The notes under the pieces are model-generated. The model made no database searches, was not told the origin of the DNA, and was given only the letters and a program-made list of their open reading frames with translations. Both the position numbers and the translations under genes were made by a program. Shown piece after piece: positions 35,981 through 43,472 of a DNA stretch of 64,000 nt (position 1 is its first letter; each line of letters opens with the position of its first letter). This stretch comes from Exiguobacterium alkaliphilum 12/1 (GTDB lineage Bacteria; Bacillota; Bacilli; Exiguobacteriales; Exiguobacteriaceae): contig NZ_JJMW01000022.1 of NCBI RefSeq assembly GCF_000714435.1, positions 43,836 to 107,835 of the forward strand, written 5' to 3'.

Positions 35981-36787
35981 TCACACACTTAGTTTCTGTT
36001 TCAACTGGCGACGTCCCATCCATACGGTTCCAACAAACCAAAATGCCAAAATTAAACCGAATACGAGAAGCGTCTCTCCCATGAAGAGCTCGTTCTCAAT
36101 CGCGAGAAATCCGAGCAACGGGAACCCGATGACGGCCCCGATTGTCAAGGCTGACAAGAGCGGCGCCCATATCGTCCGTTGCCATAAACTCCGTTCCAAT
36201 AAGACGAATGCAAAGATAAACAAGATGACGAGCATAATCAACAGTTGATGAATGAAGAAGTTGAACACGGAGCCCGGATACATAATCATCAACGTCCCGT
36301 CATACGCCACGATTTGATCGAACGCGCCACGCACCGGAATCATCTGTGAATCGAACCAACTCGTGAACGCGACGTATTGAAGCTTCAGCGCAATCCATTG
36401 AATCGAGAACAATCCGAGCACCATCAAGATCATTGTCGCCAGCTTCGCAGCGAAGACGAACATCCGCTGTTGCGGTAGCATCAGCAACCGCATCATGAAC
36501 GTACCACGGCCTTGGAAGTCGCGATACCAAATCCAAAAGCTATACAAGAGCATCGCCGCGACGGCAAATCCAATCGACAAGATGAACGGAGTGCCCCCAA
36601 TGTAGTTCCCGAACGTCAACACGTAATCCGGCGTCCCGGTACGGCGAATCTCTTCATACAGCGCTGTCTCGCTCCATAAGAAATAGCCGAGCCATGCGAA
36701 CTGTGTGACGACGAGCAGTGAAATCAAGATGAGGTATGGTTTCGTCACCCGTTCGACTTCCCATCCGATTAGTTTCAATAGGTTCAT
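35981..36787 (-). CDS. ABC transporter permease of the YtrA-type operon
   Basis: 268 residues with about six hydrophobic helices and no substrate-binding domain, the form of ABC-2-type membrane subunits that work with the ATPase upstream. Its start overlaps the ATPase stop by four bases. Substrate unknown; related YtrA operons respond to cell-wall antibiotics. Confidence 0.75.
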   Translation of the reverse strand: MNLLKLIGWEVERVTKPYLILISLLVVTQFAWLGYFLWSETALYEEIRRTGTPDYVLTFGNYIGGTPFILSIGFAVAAMLLYSFWIWYRDFQGRGTFMMRLLMLPQQRMFVFAAKLATMILMVLGLFSIQWIALKLQYVAFTSWFDSQMIPVRGAFDQIVAYDGTLMIMYPGSVFNFFIHQLLIMLVILFIFAFVLLERSLWQRTIWAPLLSALTIGAVIGFPLLGFLAIENELFMGETLLVFGLILAFWFVGTVWMGRRQLKQKLSV

Positions 36788-37464
36788 GCCCCGTACTCCT
36801 CTCTCATGACATCGACGATCGATTTCCCATGTATGAAGCGGACGTCCTCGACATCGAACTCGCGGACGATTCGTCCCCGGTTCAACATGACGGCCTTGTC
36901 GACCAAATATTCGATATCGTCAATCTCGTGCGTCGTAATCAGCACGCCGCGGTCTTCCATCACATCACTCGAGAATAACGCGACGATTTGTTCTTTCGAG
37001 AACACGTCGATGCCCGAGAACGGTTCATCGAGCAATAAGTAGTCCGGATCTTGCGCGATGCCGAGCGCCAAATTCACTTTCGCGAGCGTCCCTTTCGACA
37101 GCTCGTTCAACTTGTCTTCCGGGAACAGCTTGAACTCGTCGACGAGACGGGCGAACAGTTTCGAATCGAACTTCGGATAAAAGTCGCGCATGAACGCCTC
37201 ACACTGTTCAATCGTGAAGTGAGTCGGGAACGTCGAATGGTCAGGAACGAACGCGACGCGATTCAAATCGAGCGGCTTCCCATCGATTAACACTGTACCG
37301 CGGTCGAACGGAGTGAGCCCCATGATGCCTTTTAAAATCGTCGATTTCCCAGTCCCGTTCAATCCGATGAGGCACGTGATTTCCCCTTTTTGTGCCGTGA
37401 AAGACACGTCTTCGAGCACTTGCTTTTTACGGTATCGCTTCTTAACTCCCAGTACTTCGATCAT
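36784..37464 (-). CDS. ABC transporter ATP-binding protein
   Basis: 226 residues. Walker A is GLNGTGKST near 36-44, signature LSKGTLAKVNLALGIA (a degenerate LSGGQ, with K for the second Gly), Walker B YLLLDEPFSGID, and the switch TTHEIDD. The real start is ATG 37464, after GGAGGGG; it lies inside the gntR gene and the 16 codons upstream are not coding for this protein. Together with the permease it forms a single transporter. Confidence 0.85.
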   Translation of the reverse strand: MIEVLGVKKRYRKKQVLEDVSFTAQKGEITCLIGLNGTGKSTILKGIMGLTPFDRGTVLIDGKPLDLNRVAFVPDHSTFPTHFTIEQCEAFMRDFYPKFDSKLFARLVDEFKLFPEDKLNELSKGTLAKVNLALGIAQDPDYLLLDEPFSGIDVFSKEQIVALFSSDVMEDRGVLITTHEIDDIEYLVDKAVMLNRGRIVREFDVEDVRFIHGKSIVDVMREEYGA

Positions 37465-37834
37465 CGAGATTCCCCTCCCCATATTGCCGTTTGATTTTAT
37501 CAACAAGCTCATCCATCGTGACGTCGAGCTCTTGAATCGATTCGACGAAGACGGCGACCGCCTCGTCGACGAGCTCCGTGCGGATTCGTTTCAGAACATG
37601 TTCATCGGTCGTGACGCGGCTCGGCCGGTTCCGTTCGGTCGTAATCAATTGTTGTTCCTCCATCTCTTTGAACGCCTTTTGGACGGTGTTCGGATTGATT
37701 TTCAGTTCGGTCGCGAGTTCGCGACGCGACGGCATTTCTTCGCCCGCCTGTAATTCTCCGAGCGCCATCTTCTTTTTGAAGTAATCGACGACTTGGATAT
37801 AGACGGGGGCTCTCGTGTTGAATTGAATGATCAT
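37442..37834 (-). CDS. GntR/YtrA-family transcriptional repressor
   Basis: 130 residues with an N-terminal winged helix: PVYIQVVDYFKKKMALGELQAGEEMPSRRELATELKINPNTVQKAF, followed by a short dimerisation helix, the YtrA layout without a large ligand domain. AGAGAGGTGG lies before ATG 37834. It is the first gene of the operon and is expected to repress its own promoter at the two inverted repeats upstream. Confidence 0.88.
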   Translation of the reverse strand: MIIQFNTRAPVYIQVVDYFKKKMALGELQAGEEMPSRRELATELKINPNTVQKAFKEMEEQQLITTERNRPSRVTTDEHVLKRIRTELVDEAVAVFVESIQELDVTMDELVDKIKRQYGEGNLDDRSTGS

Positions 37835-37848
37835 AGGCCACCTCTCTA

Positions 37849-37872
37849 AGTGTATGATGCGACTAATACACT
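37849..37872. promoter_or_regulatory. YtrA-type operator 1
   Basis: AGTGTAT and ATACACT, ten bases apart, 15 bases before the gntR start codon. The half sites resemble those of the second repeat. Confidence 0.55.
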
Positions 37873-37879
37873 ATCTGAC

Positions 37880-37899
37880 TGTATTATTACCGTAATACA
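37880..37899. promoter_or_regulatory. YtrA-type operator 2
   Basis: TGTATTA-TTACCG-TAATACA is a perfect 7-6-7 inverted repeat, 46 bases upstream of the gntR start, in the position of its promoter. Confidence 0.6.
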
Positions 37900-37939
37900 C
37901 TTGACTGTCAACAACTATTTGTAAAAACCATCCAAAATA

Positions 37940-37968
37940 AAAACGCATCCACTTGAATATGGATGCGT
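37940..37968 (-). terminator. Terminator of the uridine-kinase-like gene
   Basis: ACGCATCCA (37943-37951) and TGGATGCGT (37960-37968), with an A-rich flank that gives TTTTTATTTT on the minus strand. The stem overlaps the stop codon. Confidence 0.8.
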
Positions 37969-38573
37969 CAATCCGCTTGAACGATGTGGTCGGCCTTGCC
38001 TTTCGGGTTGACCGTCTCGAGATAATGCGCTTCTCCTGGCCAGTAACGTCGCGTATACTTGTCGAGCCGCTCTGCCAAGTCACCGATGTATGTATCGCGA
38101 TGCAATACCCGCTCATAGCGGACCTCTTGAGGGCAATCGAGGTAGACGACGTAATCAAAATAATTCCGCCATTCGTCACGCAGCAAAAAGATGCCTTCGA
38201 TGAGGACAAGTCCGTTCGGTGTAATTTCTACCGTTCGGTCGATGACCTCATCTCGGTCGCGCTCATAATAAGGCAATGTCAACTTCGCTTGCCCTTCCTG
38301 TAGCGGCTTGAACAACGTCTCCACGAGCAAGTCGACGTCCCATTGGCGCGCATAATATTCCATCGCCTCCGATTCACCAGTCCCATAACGCTTGAACCGC
38401 TCGACGATAAAGTCATCGATATGAAAGACCATCACATCGTTCGCAAGGTCGCGCAACTGCTCGACCATCGTCGTCTTCCCAGATCCGCTCAGCCCATCGA
38501 TGGCGACGATGAAGGGTTTTCCCGCTGAATGTTTGGTGTATGCCTGATTTATGTTTTTCCGAAGGATGTTCAC
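37968..38573 (-). CDS. Uridine-kinase-like P-loop kinase
   Basis: 201 residues with Walker A GLSGSGKTT near residue 25-33, a FHIDDFIVERFKRYG segment typical of phosphoribulokinase/uridine kinase proteins, and LIEGIFLLRDEW before the lid. It probably phosphorylates a nucleoside or small metabolite. I start at GTG 38573, eight bases after GAGAGGAG; the 12 codons upstream overlap the terminator of the preceding oxidase operon. The true substrate is unknown. Confidence 0.7.
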   Translation of the reverse strand: MNILRKNINQAYTKHSAGKPFIVAIDGLSGSGKTTMVEQLRDLANDVMVFHIDDFIVERFKRYGTGESEAMEYYARQWDVDLLVETLFKPLQEGQAKLTLPYYERDRDEVIDRTVEITPNGLVLIEGIFLLRDEWRNYFDYVVYLDCPQEVRYERVLHRDTYIGDLAERLDKYTRRYWPGEAHYLETVNPKGKADHIVQAD

Positions 38574-38591
38574 CTTCCCCACTCCTCTCAC

Positions 38592-38619
38592 GAAAAAGCC
38601 AGCCCTCACATGAGGGCTG
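38592..38619 (-). terminator. Terminator of the ba3 oxidase operon
   Basis: CAGCCCTCA (38600-38608) and TGAGGGCTG (38611-38619), with an A5 run at 38593-38597 as the U-tract on the minus strand. Confidence 0.8.
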
Positions 38620-38627
38620 ACTTCAGT

Positions 38628-40313
38628 TTACCAGAGCACCCACCCGCGCGCTCCCGGAGGTGCACTTTCAATCAAGTGCCAAATCGGGATCGTGTACGCG
38701 AACGCGATTAAAACGAACGTGACGGTGATCCACAGTTTCCAGTTCTCGAAGAAGCGAGGTGTCTCCATCGCGGCTTCTTCGGTCTCCGCGAGCGGGAATT
38801 CTTCCTCTCCTTTCGGGGCTAGGAACGACAAGTTGAACATCGAGTAGACGAAGATGAGAACAGAAATTAAGAGGATTGTCCCCCCGATCGCCATGGCGAT
38901 ATGGTACGGGATCCATTCCCGCGTGAGCGCGTCCGAAAAGTAAGTCGCCGGACCGGTCCGTCGCGGGTTGCCTTGGAGTCCCGAGATGTGCATCGCGTAT
39001 GACATGATCGACATCCCGAACGCCCACGTAGCCGTTTGCAGCAGCCCGAGGCGATTCATCGCCTTCGTGAGCGTGCGGCCGCGAAGGACCGGGACGAGCC
39101 AATACGCCGTCCCGAAGAACGTCAAGGCGACAGCCGTTCCGACTGTGATATGGAAGTGACCGGTGACCCAAAGCGTGTTGTGCACCATCGCGTTCAATTG
39201 ATGCGACGCGTTGATGATTCCGCCCGCACCGGCCGGAATGAAGAACAACATACCGACGAACGGCGCAAGGAAGCGGACGTCACTGTACGGCATCTTCTTC
39301 ACCCAACCGAACAGTCCGCGGGCACCGAGGGCGCGCCCTCGAAGTTCAAACGTCGCAAACAGCGAGAACGCCGTCATAAACGACGGGATGACAACGAGGA
39401 ACGTCAAGATGACTTGGACGAACTTCCAGAACGGGTCGATGCCAGGTTCTGTCAACTGATGGTGGAATCCAACCGGGAACGAGAACAACAAGAACAGTAG
39501 GAACGCCATCCGAGCGAGCGCATCCGAGAAGATTTTTCCCCCGATGACTTTTGGCACGACCGTATACCAGACGATATAAGCCGGCATGAGCCAGAAATAG
39601 ACGAGCGGGTGACCGAAGTACCAGAACAACGTCCGCGACAACTCGATTCCGACCGTGTCTTTCCATCCGAGCGAAAGCGGCAGCAGCTGGAACAAAATCG
39701 TCCCGGCGACACCGAGCGTGGCGATGACCCAGAGGAGCATCGTCATGATACTCATGAACGCCGGAAGTGGCGGGTGAATCCCCGGGTTCTCCCGCTTGTA
39801 GTCCGCGTACATCCGGAACATCGCGAACGCCGAAAGCCACGTCCCGACGACGAACAAGACGAGACCGATATAAAACACCGGATCGGCCATGAGCGGCGCG
39901 TAGAACGTATAGAGCACCGTCGCCTTATTCGCGAGCACCATAATCGTGACGAGCACCGCACCGGCGATAATCATCCAAAAACCGAGCCAGGCGAGGCGTG
40001 TCGGGAATGCTTCGAATCGCCCGAACGACTTGGCGAGGAGCGCGTAAAGAAGGCCGATGATGAACATCGTTGTGAAGACGAGGCCGAGCATGATGCCGTG
40101 CGCGGTCAACAGTTGATAATAGCCGAAGACTTCCGGAATGACACCGGTCCGAATCAATGTCTGCATGAGTCCCGCCAAGCCACCGATCAAGACGGCGAGG
40201 ACCGAGATGACGACGTGGGCATAGGCGAGGCGCGCTTCTTTGACACCGATACTCGGTACAGGCACGCCCCGCTCCATTTCCCATTGTTTCAATTTTGAAG
40301 CGACATCGTTCAC
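38628..40313 (-). CDS. cbaA: ba3-type cytochrome oxidase subunit I
   Basis: The catalytic subunit of a proton-pumping terminal oxidase, with 561 residues and about 13 transmembrane helices. The heme and CuB ligands are visible: LTAHGIMLG, FGHPLVYFWLMPAYIVWY (His-x3-Tyr crosslink region), FHHQLTEPGI and TGHFHITVGTAVALT. The sequence follows the b(o/a)3 group (B family) rather than the caa3 type. It lies one base after subunit II. B-family oxidases usually have high oxygen affinity, matching the Fnr-type box upstream. Confidence 0.95.
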   Translation of the reverse strand: MNDVASKLKQWEMERGVPVPSIGVKEARLAYAHVVISVLAVLIGGLAGLMQTLIRTGVIPEVFGYYQLLTAHGIMLGLVFTTMFIIGLLYALLAKSFGRFEAFPTRLAWLGFWMIIAGAVLVTIMVLANKATVLYTFYAPLMADPVFYIGLVLFVVGTWLSAFAMFRMYADYKRENPGIHPPLPAFMSIMTMLLWVIATLGVAGTILFQLLPLSLGWKDTVGIELSRTLFWYFGHPLVYFWLMPAYIVWYTVVPKVIGGKIFSDALARMAFLLFLLFSFPVGFHHQLTEPGIDPFWKFVQVILTFLVVIPSFMTAFSLFATFELRGRALGARGLFGWVKKMPYSDVRFLAPFVGMLFFIPAGAGGIINASHQLNAMVHNTLWVTGHFHITVGTAVALTFFGTAYWLVPVLRGRTLTKAMNRLGLLQTATWAFGMSIMSYAMHISGLQGNPRRTGPATYFSDALTREWIPYHIAMAIGGTILLISVLIFVYSMFNLSFLAPKGEEEFPLAETEEAAMETPRFFENWKLWITVTFVLIAFAYTIPIWHLIESAPPGARGWVLW

Positions 40314-40314
40314 G

Positions 40315-40785
40315 TTAATCCACCACCTTTATTTTTGTCGCCATCATGTGATGGCCTGTCCCGCAATACTCGTTACAGAGGATTAGAAATTCTCCGGCTT
40401 CTTTAAACGTATACGTGAGCGAGTTGATATGACCCGGTACGACCATCATGTTGACCGGTGTCCCGACGAGCTGAAAGCCGTGGACGACGTCAGGTGACGT
40501 GACGAGGAACGTCACTTTCGCCCCTTTCGGAATCTCGACGTTGCCCGGTGTGAAGGTGAACGCTTGGGCGACCATGACGAGCTCGTATTCGTTGTCCCCG
40601 ATTTTGTGTAACCCCGGGTTATCGAACGGCGCCGTCTGATGGACGGTGGCCGGGTCGATCAAGTCGGCGTCAGAAGCCGGCTGGTTGCCGGATGCAAATG
40701 CGGATATGCCAAGGACGGTCAAAAAGACGCCCAATAAAATGATGCCGAAACCTAACCAATATTTTTCAAGTTTATGAATGTGCAA
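40315..40785 (-). CDS. cbaB: ba3-type cytochrome oxidase subunit II
   Basis: 156 residues: one N-terminal transmembrane helix (10-32) and a cupredoxin domain. The CuA ligands are His102, Cys137, Cys141, His145 and Met148 (CNEYCGTGHHMM). It receives electrons from cytochrome c or a membrane donor; there is no fused cytochrome c domain. It begins 22 bases after the subunit IIa stop codon. Confidence 0.93.
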   Translation of the reverse strand: MHIHKLEKYWLGFGIILLGVFLTVLGISAFASGNQPASDADLIDPATVHQTAPFDNPGLHKIGDNEYELVMVAQAFTFTPGNVEIPKGAKVTFLVTSPDVVHGFQLVGTPVNMMVVPGHINSLTYTFKEAGEFLILCNEYCGTGHHMMATKIKVVD

Positions 40786-40806
40786 CGTACGTCACTCCTT
40801 TCTGCG

Positions 40807-40926
40807 TTATCGTGTGAGGAATAAATAAAAGACCGACGACCACATGACGATGATGACGCCAGCGACGATCATGACCGATGTGAACGTGCCTCTCAAGTCT
40901 GGTTCTTTCCCACCGTTCTTATCCAA
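40807..40926 (-). CDS. Cytochrome ba3 oxidase subunit IIa
   Basis: A 39-residue frame, start TTG 40926-40924 with AAAGGGG eight bases upstream, stop TAA 40809-40807. The peptide (DKNGGKEPDLRGTFTSV, then a hydrophobic helix ending FYLFLTR) matches the Cox2A pattern: a short polar head containing LRGTF, one transmembrane helix with Trp, and a terminal Leu-Thr-Arg. It stands directly upstream of cbaB, where subunit IIa is encoded in other ba3 operons. It is too short for routine gene callers. Confidence 0.8.
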   Translation of the reverse strand: MDKNGGKEPDLRGTFTSVMIVAGVIIVMWSSVFYLFLTR

Positions 40927-40961
40927 GCGAAGGACCCCTTTCCGTTATGATTTCCACTTTC

Positions 40962-41005
40962 ATTGTATGAAATCGAGTTACCGTTAATATGTGACTTTTA
41001 TCACT
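40962..41005 (-). promoter_or_regulatory. Oxidase promoter with class II Fnr box
   Basis: TGTGACTTTTATCACT at 40990-41005 differs at one position from TGTGA-N6-TCACA. On the minus strand TACAAT at 40967-40962 is a good -10, giving a start at about 40955; the box is then centred about 42 bases upstream, the class II FNR position (-41.5). No -35 is needed at such promoters and none is seen. Confidence 0.6.
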
Positions 41006-41059
41006 CGAAAAGTGACAATCACATCATTTTTGCGTAGTTTTCACACACAAAATTCACAA

Positions 41060-41093
41060 ATACAAAAATAAAAACCGTCTCACGAGGAGACGG
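41060..41093 (-). terminator. fnr terminator
   Basis: CCGTCTC (41075-41081), loop of five, GAGACGG (41087-41093), A-rich flank giving TTTTTATTTTT on the minus strand. Confidence 0.85.
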
Positions 41094-41104
41094 CTGTTGA
41101 ATCG

Positions 41105-41818
41105 TTATAACCGGCAAATCCCAGCCGGACACCCTTCGCAATGACAGAGTTCTTTTAAGAAATCGAAATCATGGATTGCAATTGCGTTGGACGACGTCGT
41201 CAAGATCCCGTCCTTACGCCACTGGCTCATGAGACGATTGACCGTCTCACGCGGTGCACCGATCAGTTGACCGAGCTCCCCGTCCGACGGATGTCTCGGG
41301 ATGACGACGGTCCCGTCTTCTTCCACCCCATGCATCGCCGCCATGCGGAGCAACGTCGAGGCGAGCGCTCCGGGTTTCCCGTAAAGAAGCAAGTCGCGCA
41401 CTTTCATCTCGGAGTGCTTGCGCATCATCGACGTCCAGCGAATGATTTCCCCTGCGAACCGGATATCCTGTTGCATGAGCGTCTCGAGCTCTTGCTTCGA
41501 GATGGTACCAATGACACTCTCTTCTGTCGTTTCGATACTGTATGAGCTCGGGTACGATTCCACGATGTCGAACTCACCGAAAAAGTCACCTGATCCAAAT
41601 AAAAACATGACGAGCGGATTCCCTTTTTTCGTGATTTTTGTAAACTTGACCGCTCCACTTTTTATATAAAAGAATTTGTCACACTTCTCGCCTTCCCAAC
41701 AGACGATACTCGCCTTCGGATAGGTATGCGTCGCCATCATCTCGAGCAACAACTGTTTCGTCTCGCTCGAGAAGATGAAACTATTCGGTTGCGTCGTTCC
41801 ACATTTCGTAGACATCAT
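41105..41818 (-). CDS. fnr: Fnr-type oxygen-sensing regulator
   Basis: A CRP/FNR-family activator of 237 residues: cyclic-nucleotide-binding-like beta roll (35-115), dimer helix, and HTH (SDGELGQLIGAPRETVNRLMSQW, about 178-200). The recognition helix has Glu191 and Arg195 of the E..(S/N)R type that reads TGTGA. The C-terminus carries Cys225 and then Cys227-x2-Cys230-x4-Cys235, the C-terminal Fe-S ligand spacing of Bacillus Fnr; Asp142 is near the Asp reported as fourth ligand. So it should sense oxygen through a 4Fe-4S cluster. GGGAG lies before ATG 41818. Confidence 0.85.
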   Translation of the reverse strand: MMSTKCGTTQPNSFIFSSETKQLLLEMMATHTYPKASIVCWEGEKCDKFFYIKSGAVKFTKITKKGNPLVMFLFGSGDFFGEFDIVESYPSSYSIETTEESVIGTISKQELETLMQQDIRFAGEIIRWTSMMRKHSEMKVRDLLLYGKPGALASTLLRMAAMHGVEEDGTVVIPRHPSDGELGQLIGAPRETVNRLMSQWRKDGILTTSSNAIAIHDFDFLKELCHCEGCPAGICRL

Positions 41819-41874
41819 GCCCTGCTCCCTTCATCATTCGTTATGAATGTCTCGTACGTTCATGGTATGGGTTT

Positions 41875-41927
41875 ATTATACAGGAGAACGGGCGGTTTCA
41901 TCACAAAAGTATGTGACATTTCAAACA
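41875..41927 (-). promoter_or_regulatory. fnr promoter with candidate autoregulatory site
   Basis: On the minus strand TATAAT is at 41880-41875. An everted repeat TCACA-N6-TGTGA (41901-41916) covers the -35 region, and the half site TGTGA continues as TGTGACATTTCAAACA (41912-41927, two mismatches). Control by Fnr itself is possible. Confidence 0.35.
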
Positions 41928-41945
41928 ATCTTCGTTTTTATGCAC

Positions 41946-41977
41946 AAAAAAGACTGTAGCCATAAAGGCCACAGTCT
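41946..41977 (-). terminator. Terminator of the aldehyde dehydrogenase gene
   Basis: AGACTGT-GCC and GGC-ACAGTCT form a long stem interrupted by one mismatch, with a six-base T-tract on the minus strand. It lies upstream of fnr. Confidence 0.8.
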
Positions 41978-41984
41978 AACAAAT

Positions 41985-43370
41985 TCAACGGTAGACGAGA
42001 CGAATCAATTTCTCGGCCGACTTAAAGTTCGGATAACGAAGCGGTAAATCGAACTTCGTCGTGTTTCGTAAAATCGACTTCGCATGACTGAACGTCTCGA
42101 AGCTGTAACGTCCGTGATATGAGCCGATGCCGCTGTCCCCGACTCCGCCAAACGGTAAGTTCGGGTTCGTCAAATGCATGAGGACGTCGTTGACACACCC
42201 TCCGCCGAAGGCCAGGTGTTTGAACGTCTTCTGTTCGACCGCTTTCGATTCGGTGAACAAATAGAGGGCGAGTGGGTGCGGACGCGCGTCCACGAATTCA
42301 ATCGCCTCATCCAAATCACGATACGTCAAGACCGGCAAGATTGGACCGAAAATCTCGTCTTTCATGACGTTCGCATCCGGCTCGATGTCCGTCATGACGG
42401 TCGGGGCAATCTTCAACAAGTCACGATCGGTCTCCCCGCCAAAGTAAATGTCGCCTTCCTCTAGATAACGGCTAATCCGGTCGAAGTGGCTCGTATTGAC
42501 GATGCGCGTGAATCGTTTCGTCCCGACGCCGTTGCCGAACATCGCGAACGCCTCGCGCTTAATCGCCTCTAAAAATTCGTCTCGCCGCGATTCGTGGACG
42601 AGGACGTAGTCCGGTGCGACACATGTCTGACCGGCGTTCATCCATTTGCCCCAGGCGATTCGTTTCGCCGCGATATCAATGACCGCATCCTCATGCACGA
42701 TGGCGGGCGATTTGCCACCGAGTTCAAGCGTGACTGGCGTCAAATGTTTCGCCGCCGCATCCATGACGACTTTCCCGACCGCAGTCGAACCGGTGAAGAA
42801 GATGTGGTCCCACTTCTCGGCGAGGAGCGCCGAAGCGACGTCTTTATCCCCTTCGACACTGACGACATAACGGTCAGTGAACGCACGTTCGAGCACGGTC
42901 GTGATCATGCGCGCCACGTTCGGCGTGAGTTCGGACGGTTTGACGACGGCCGTATTCCCGGCTGCGATGGCTCCAATGAGTGGGGCGATCGCGAGTTGGA
43001 ACGGATAATTCCAAGGGGCGATGATGAGGACCGTCCCGTACGGTTCATACATAATCTCACTTTTCGTCCCGAGATGGATTGCCGCTCCGCTCACGCGTTT
43101 CGGACGCATCCAGCGCTTCAATTCACGTGTCGTACGATTGATTTCATCATAGATGAAGCCGATCTCGGTCGTGAACGCATCGAGTTCAGACTTGTTCAAA
43201 TCTGTCTGGAGCGCCTCGATGATTTCTGGTTCGTGATGTTTGATGGCTTCTTTCAAAAACGTCAACATACTGAGTCGAAACGCGAGCGACTTGGTCGCTT
43301 GTGTCTTATAGAAACGGCGTTGCTTCTGAATCAGTTCCTCGACTGACAATTGTTCGATCGGTGCGAGCAT
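41985..43370 (-). CDS. Aldehyde dehydrogenase (class 3-like)
   Basis: 461 residues, oxidising aldehydes with NAD(P). The NAD-binding APWNYPFQL, FTGSTAVGK, the general base Glu in LELGGKSP, and the catalytic Cys in GQTCVAPDYVLV are intact. The short length and C-terminal HGRYSFETFSHAKSIL place it with YwdH/AldX-type enzymes that act on hydrophobic aldehydes. I start at ATG 43370, seven bases after GGAGG; the frame extends 12 codons upstream without a ribosome binding site. Confidence 0.92.
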   Translation of the reverse strand: MLAPIEQLSVEELIQKQRRFYKTQATKSLAFRLSMLTFLKEAIKHHEPEIIEALQTDLNKSELDAFTTEIGFIYDEINRTTRELKRWMRPKRVSGAAIHLGTKSEIMYEPYGTVLIIAPWNYPFQLAIAPLIGAIAAGNTAVVKPSELTPNVARMITTVLERAFTDRYVVSVEGDKDVASALLAEKWDHIFFTGSTAVGKVVMDAAAKHLTPVTLELGGKSPAIVHEDAVIDIAAKRIAWGKWMNAGQTCVAPDYVLVHESRRDEFLEAIKREAFAMFGNGVGTKRFTRIVNTSHFDRISRYLEEGDIYFGGETDRDLLKIAPTVMTDIEPDANVMKDEIFGPILPVLTYRDLDEAIEFVDARPHPLALYLFTESKAVEQKTFKHLAFGGGCVNDVLMHLTNPNLPFGGVGDSGIGSYHGRYSFETFSHAKSILRNTTKFDLPLRYPNFKSAEKLIRLVYR

Positions 43371-43472
43371 GAAGGTTCCTCCCTTGATGGATAGCGCTAC
43401 AACCATCTTATCATTTCAACCTCGGCCTCGACCATTTTGAACCTTCTCGCTCGTAACGAAGAGATGACGCGC

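Noticed and set aside
39609..40298. A 229-codon plus-strand frame
   Set aside because: It is the complement of the cbaA transmembrane gene; its composition (Arg, Asp, Glu, His) is typical of a shadow frame.
42594..43346. A 250-codon plus-strand frame
   Set aside because: It is antisense to the aldehyde dehydrogenase, which has intact catalytic motifs.
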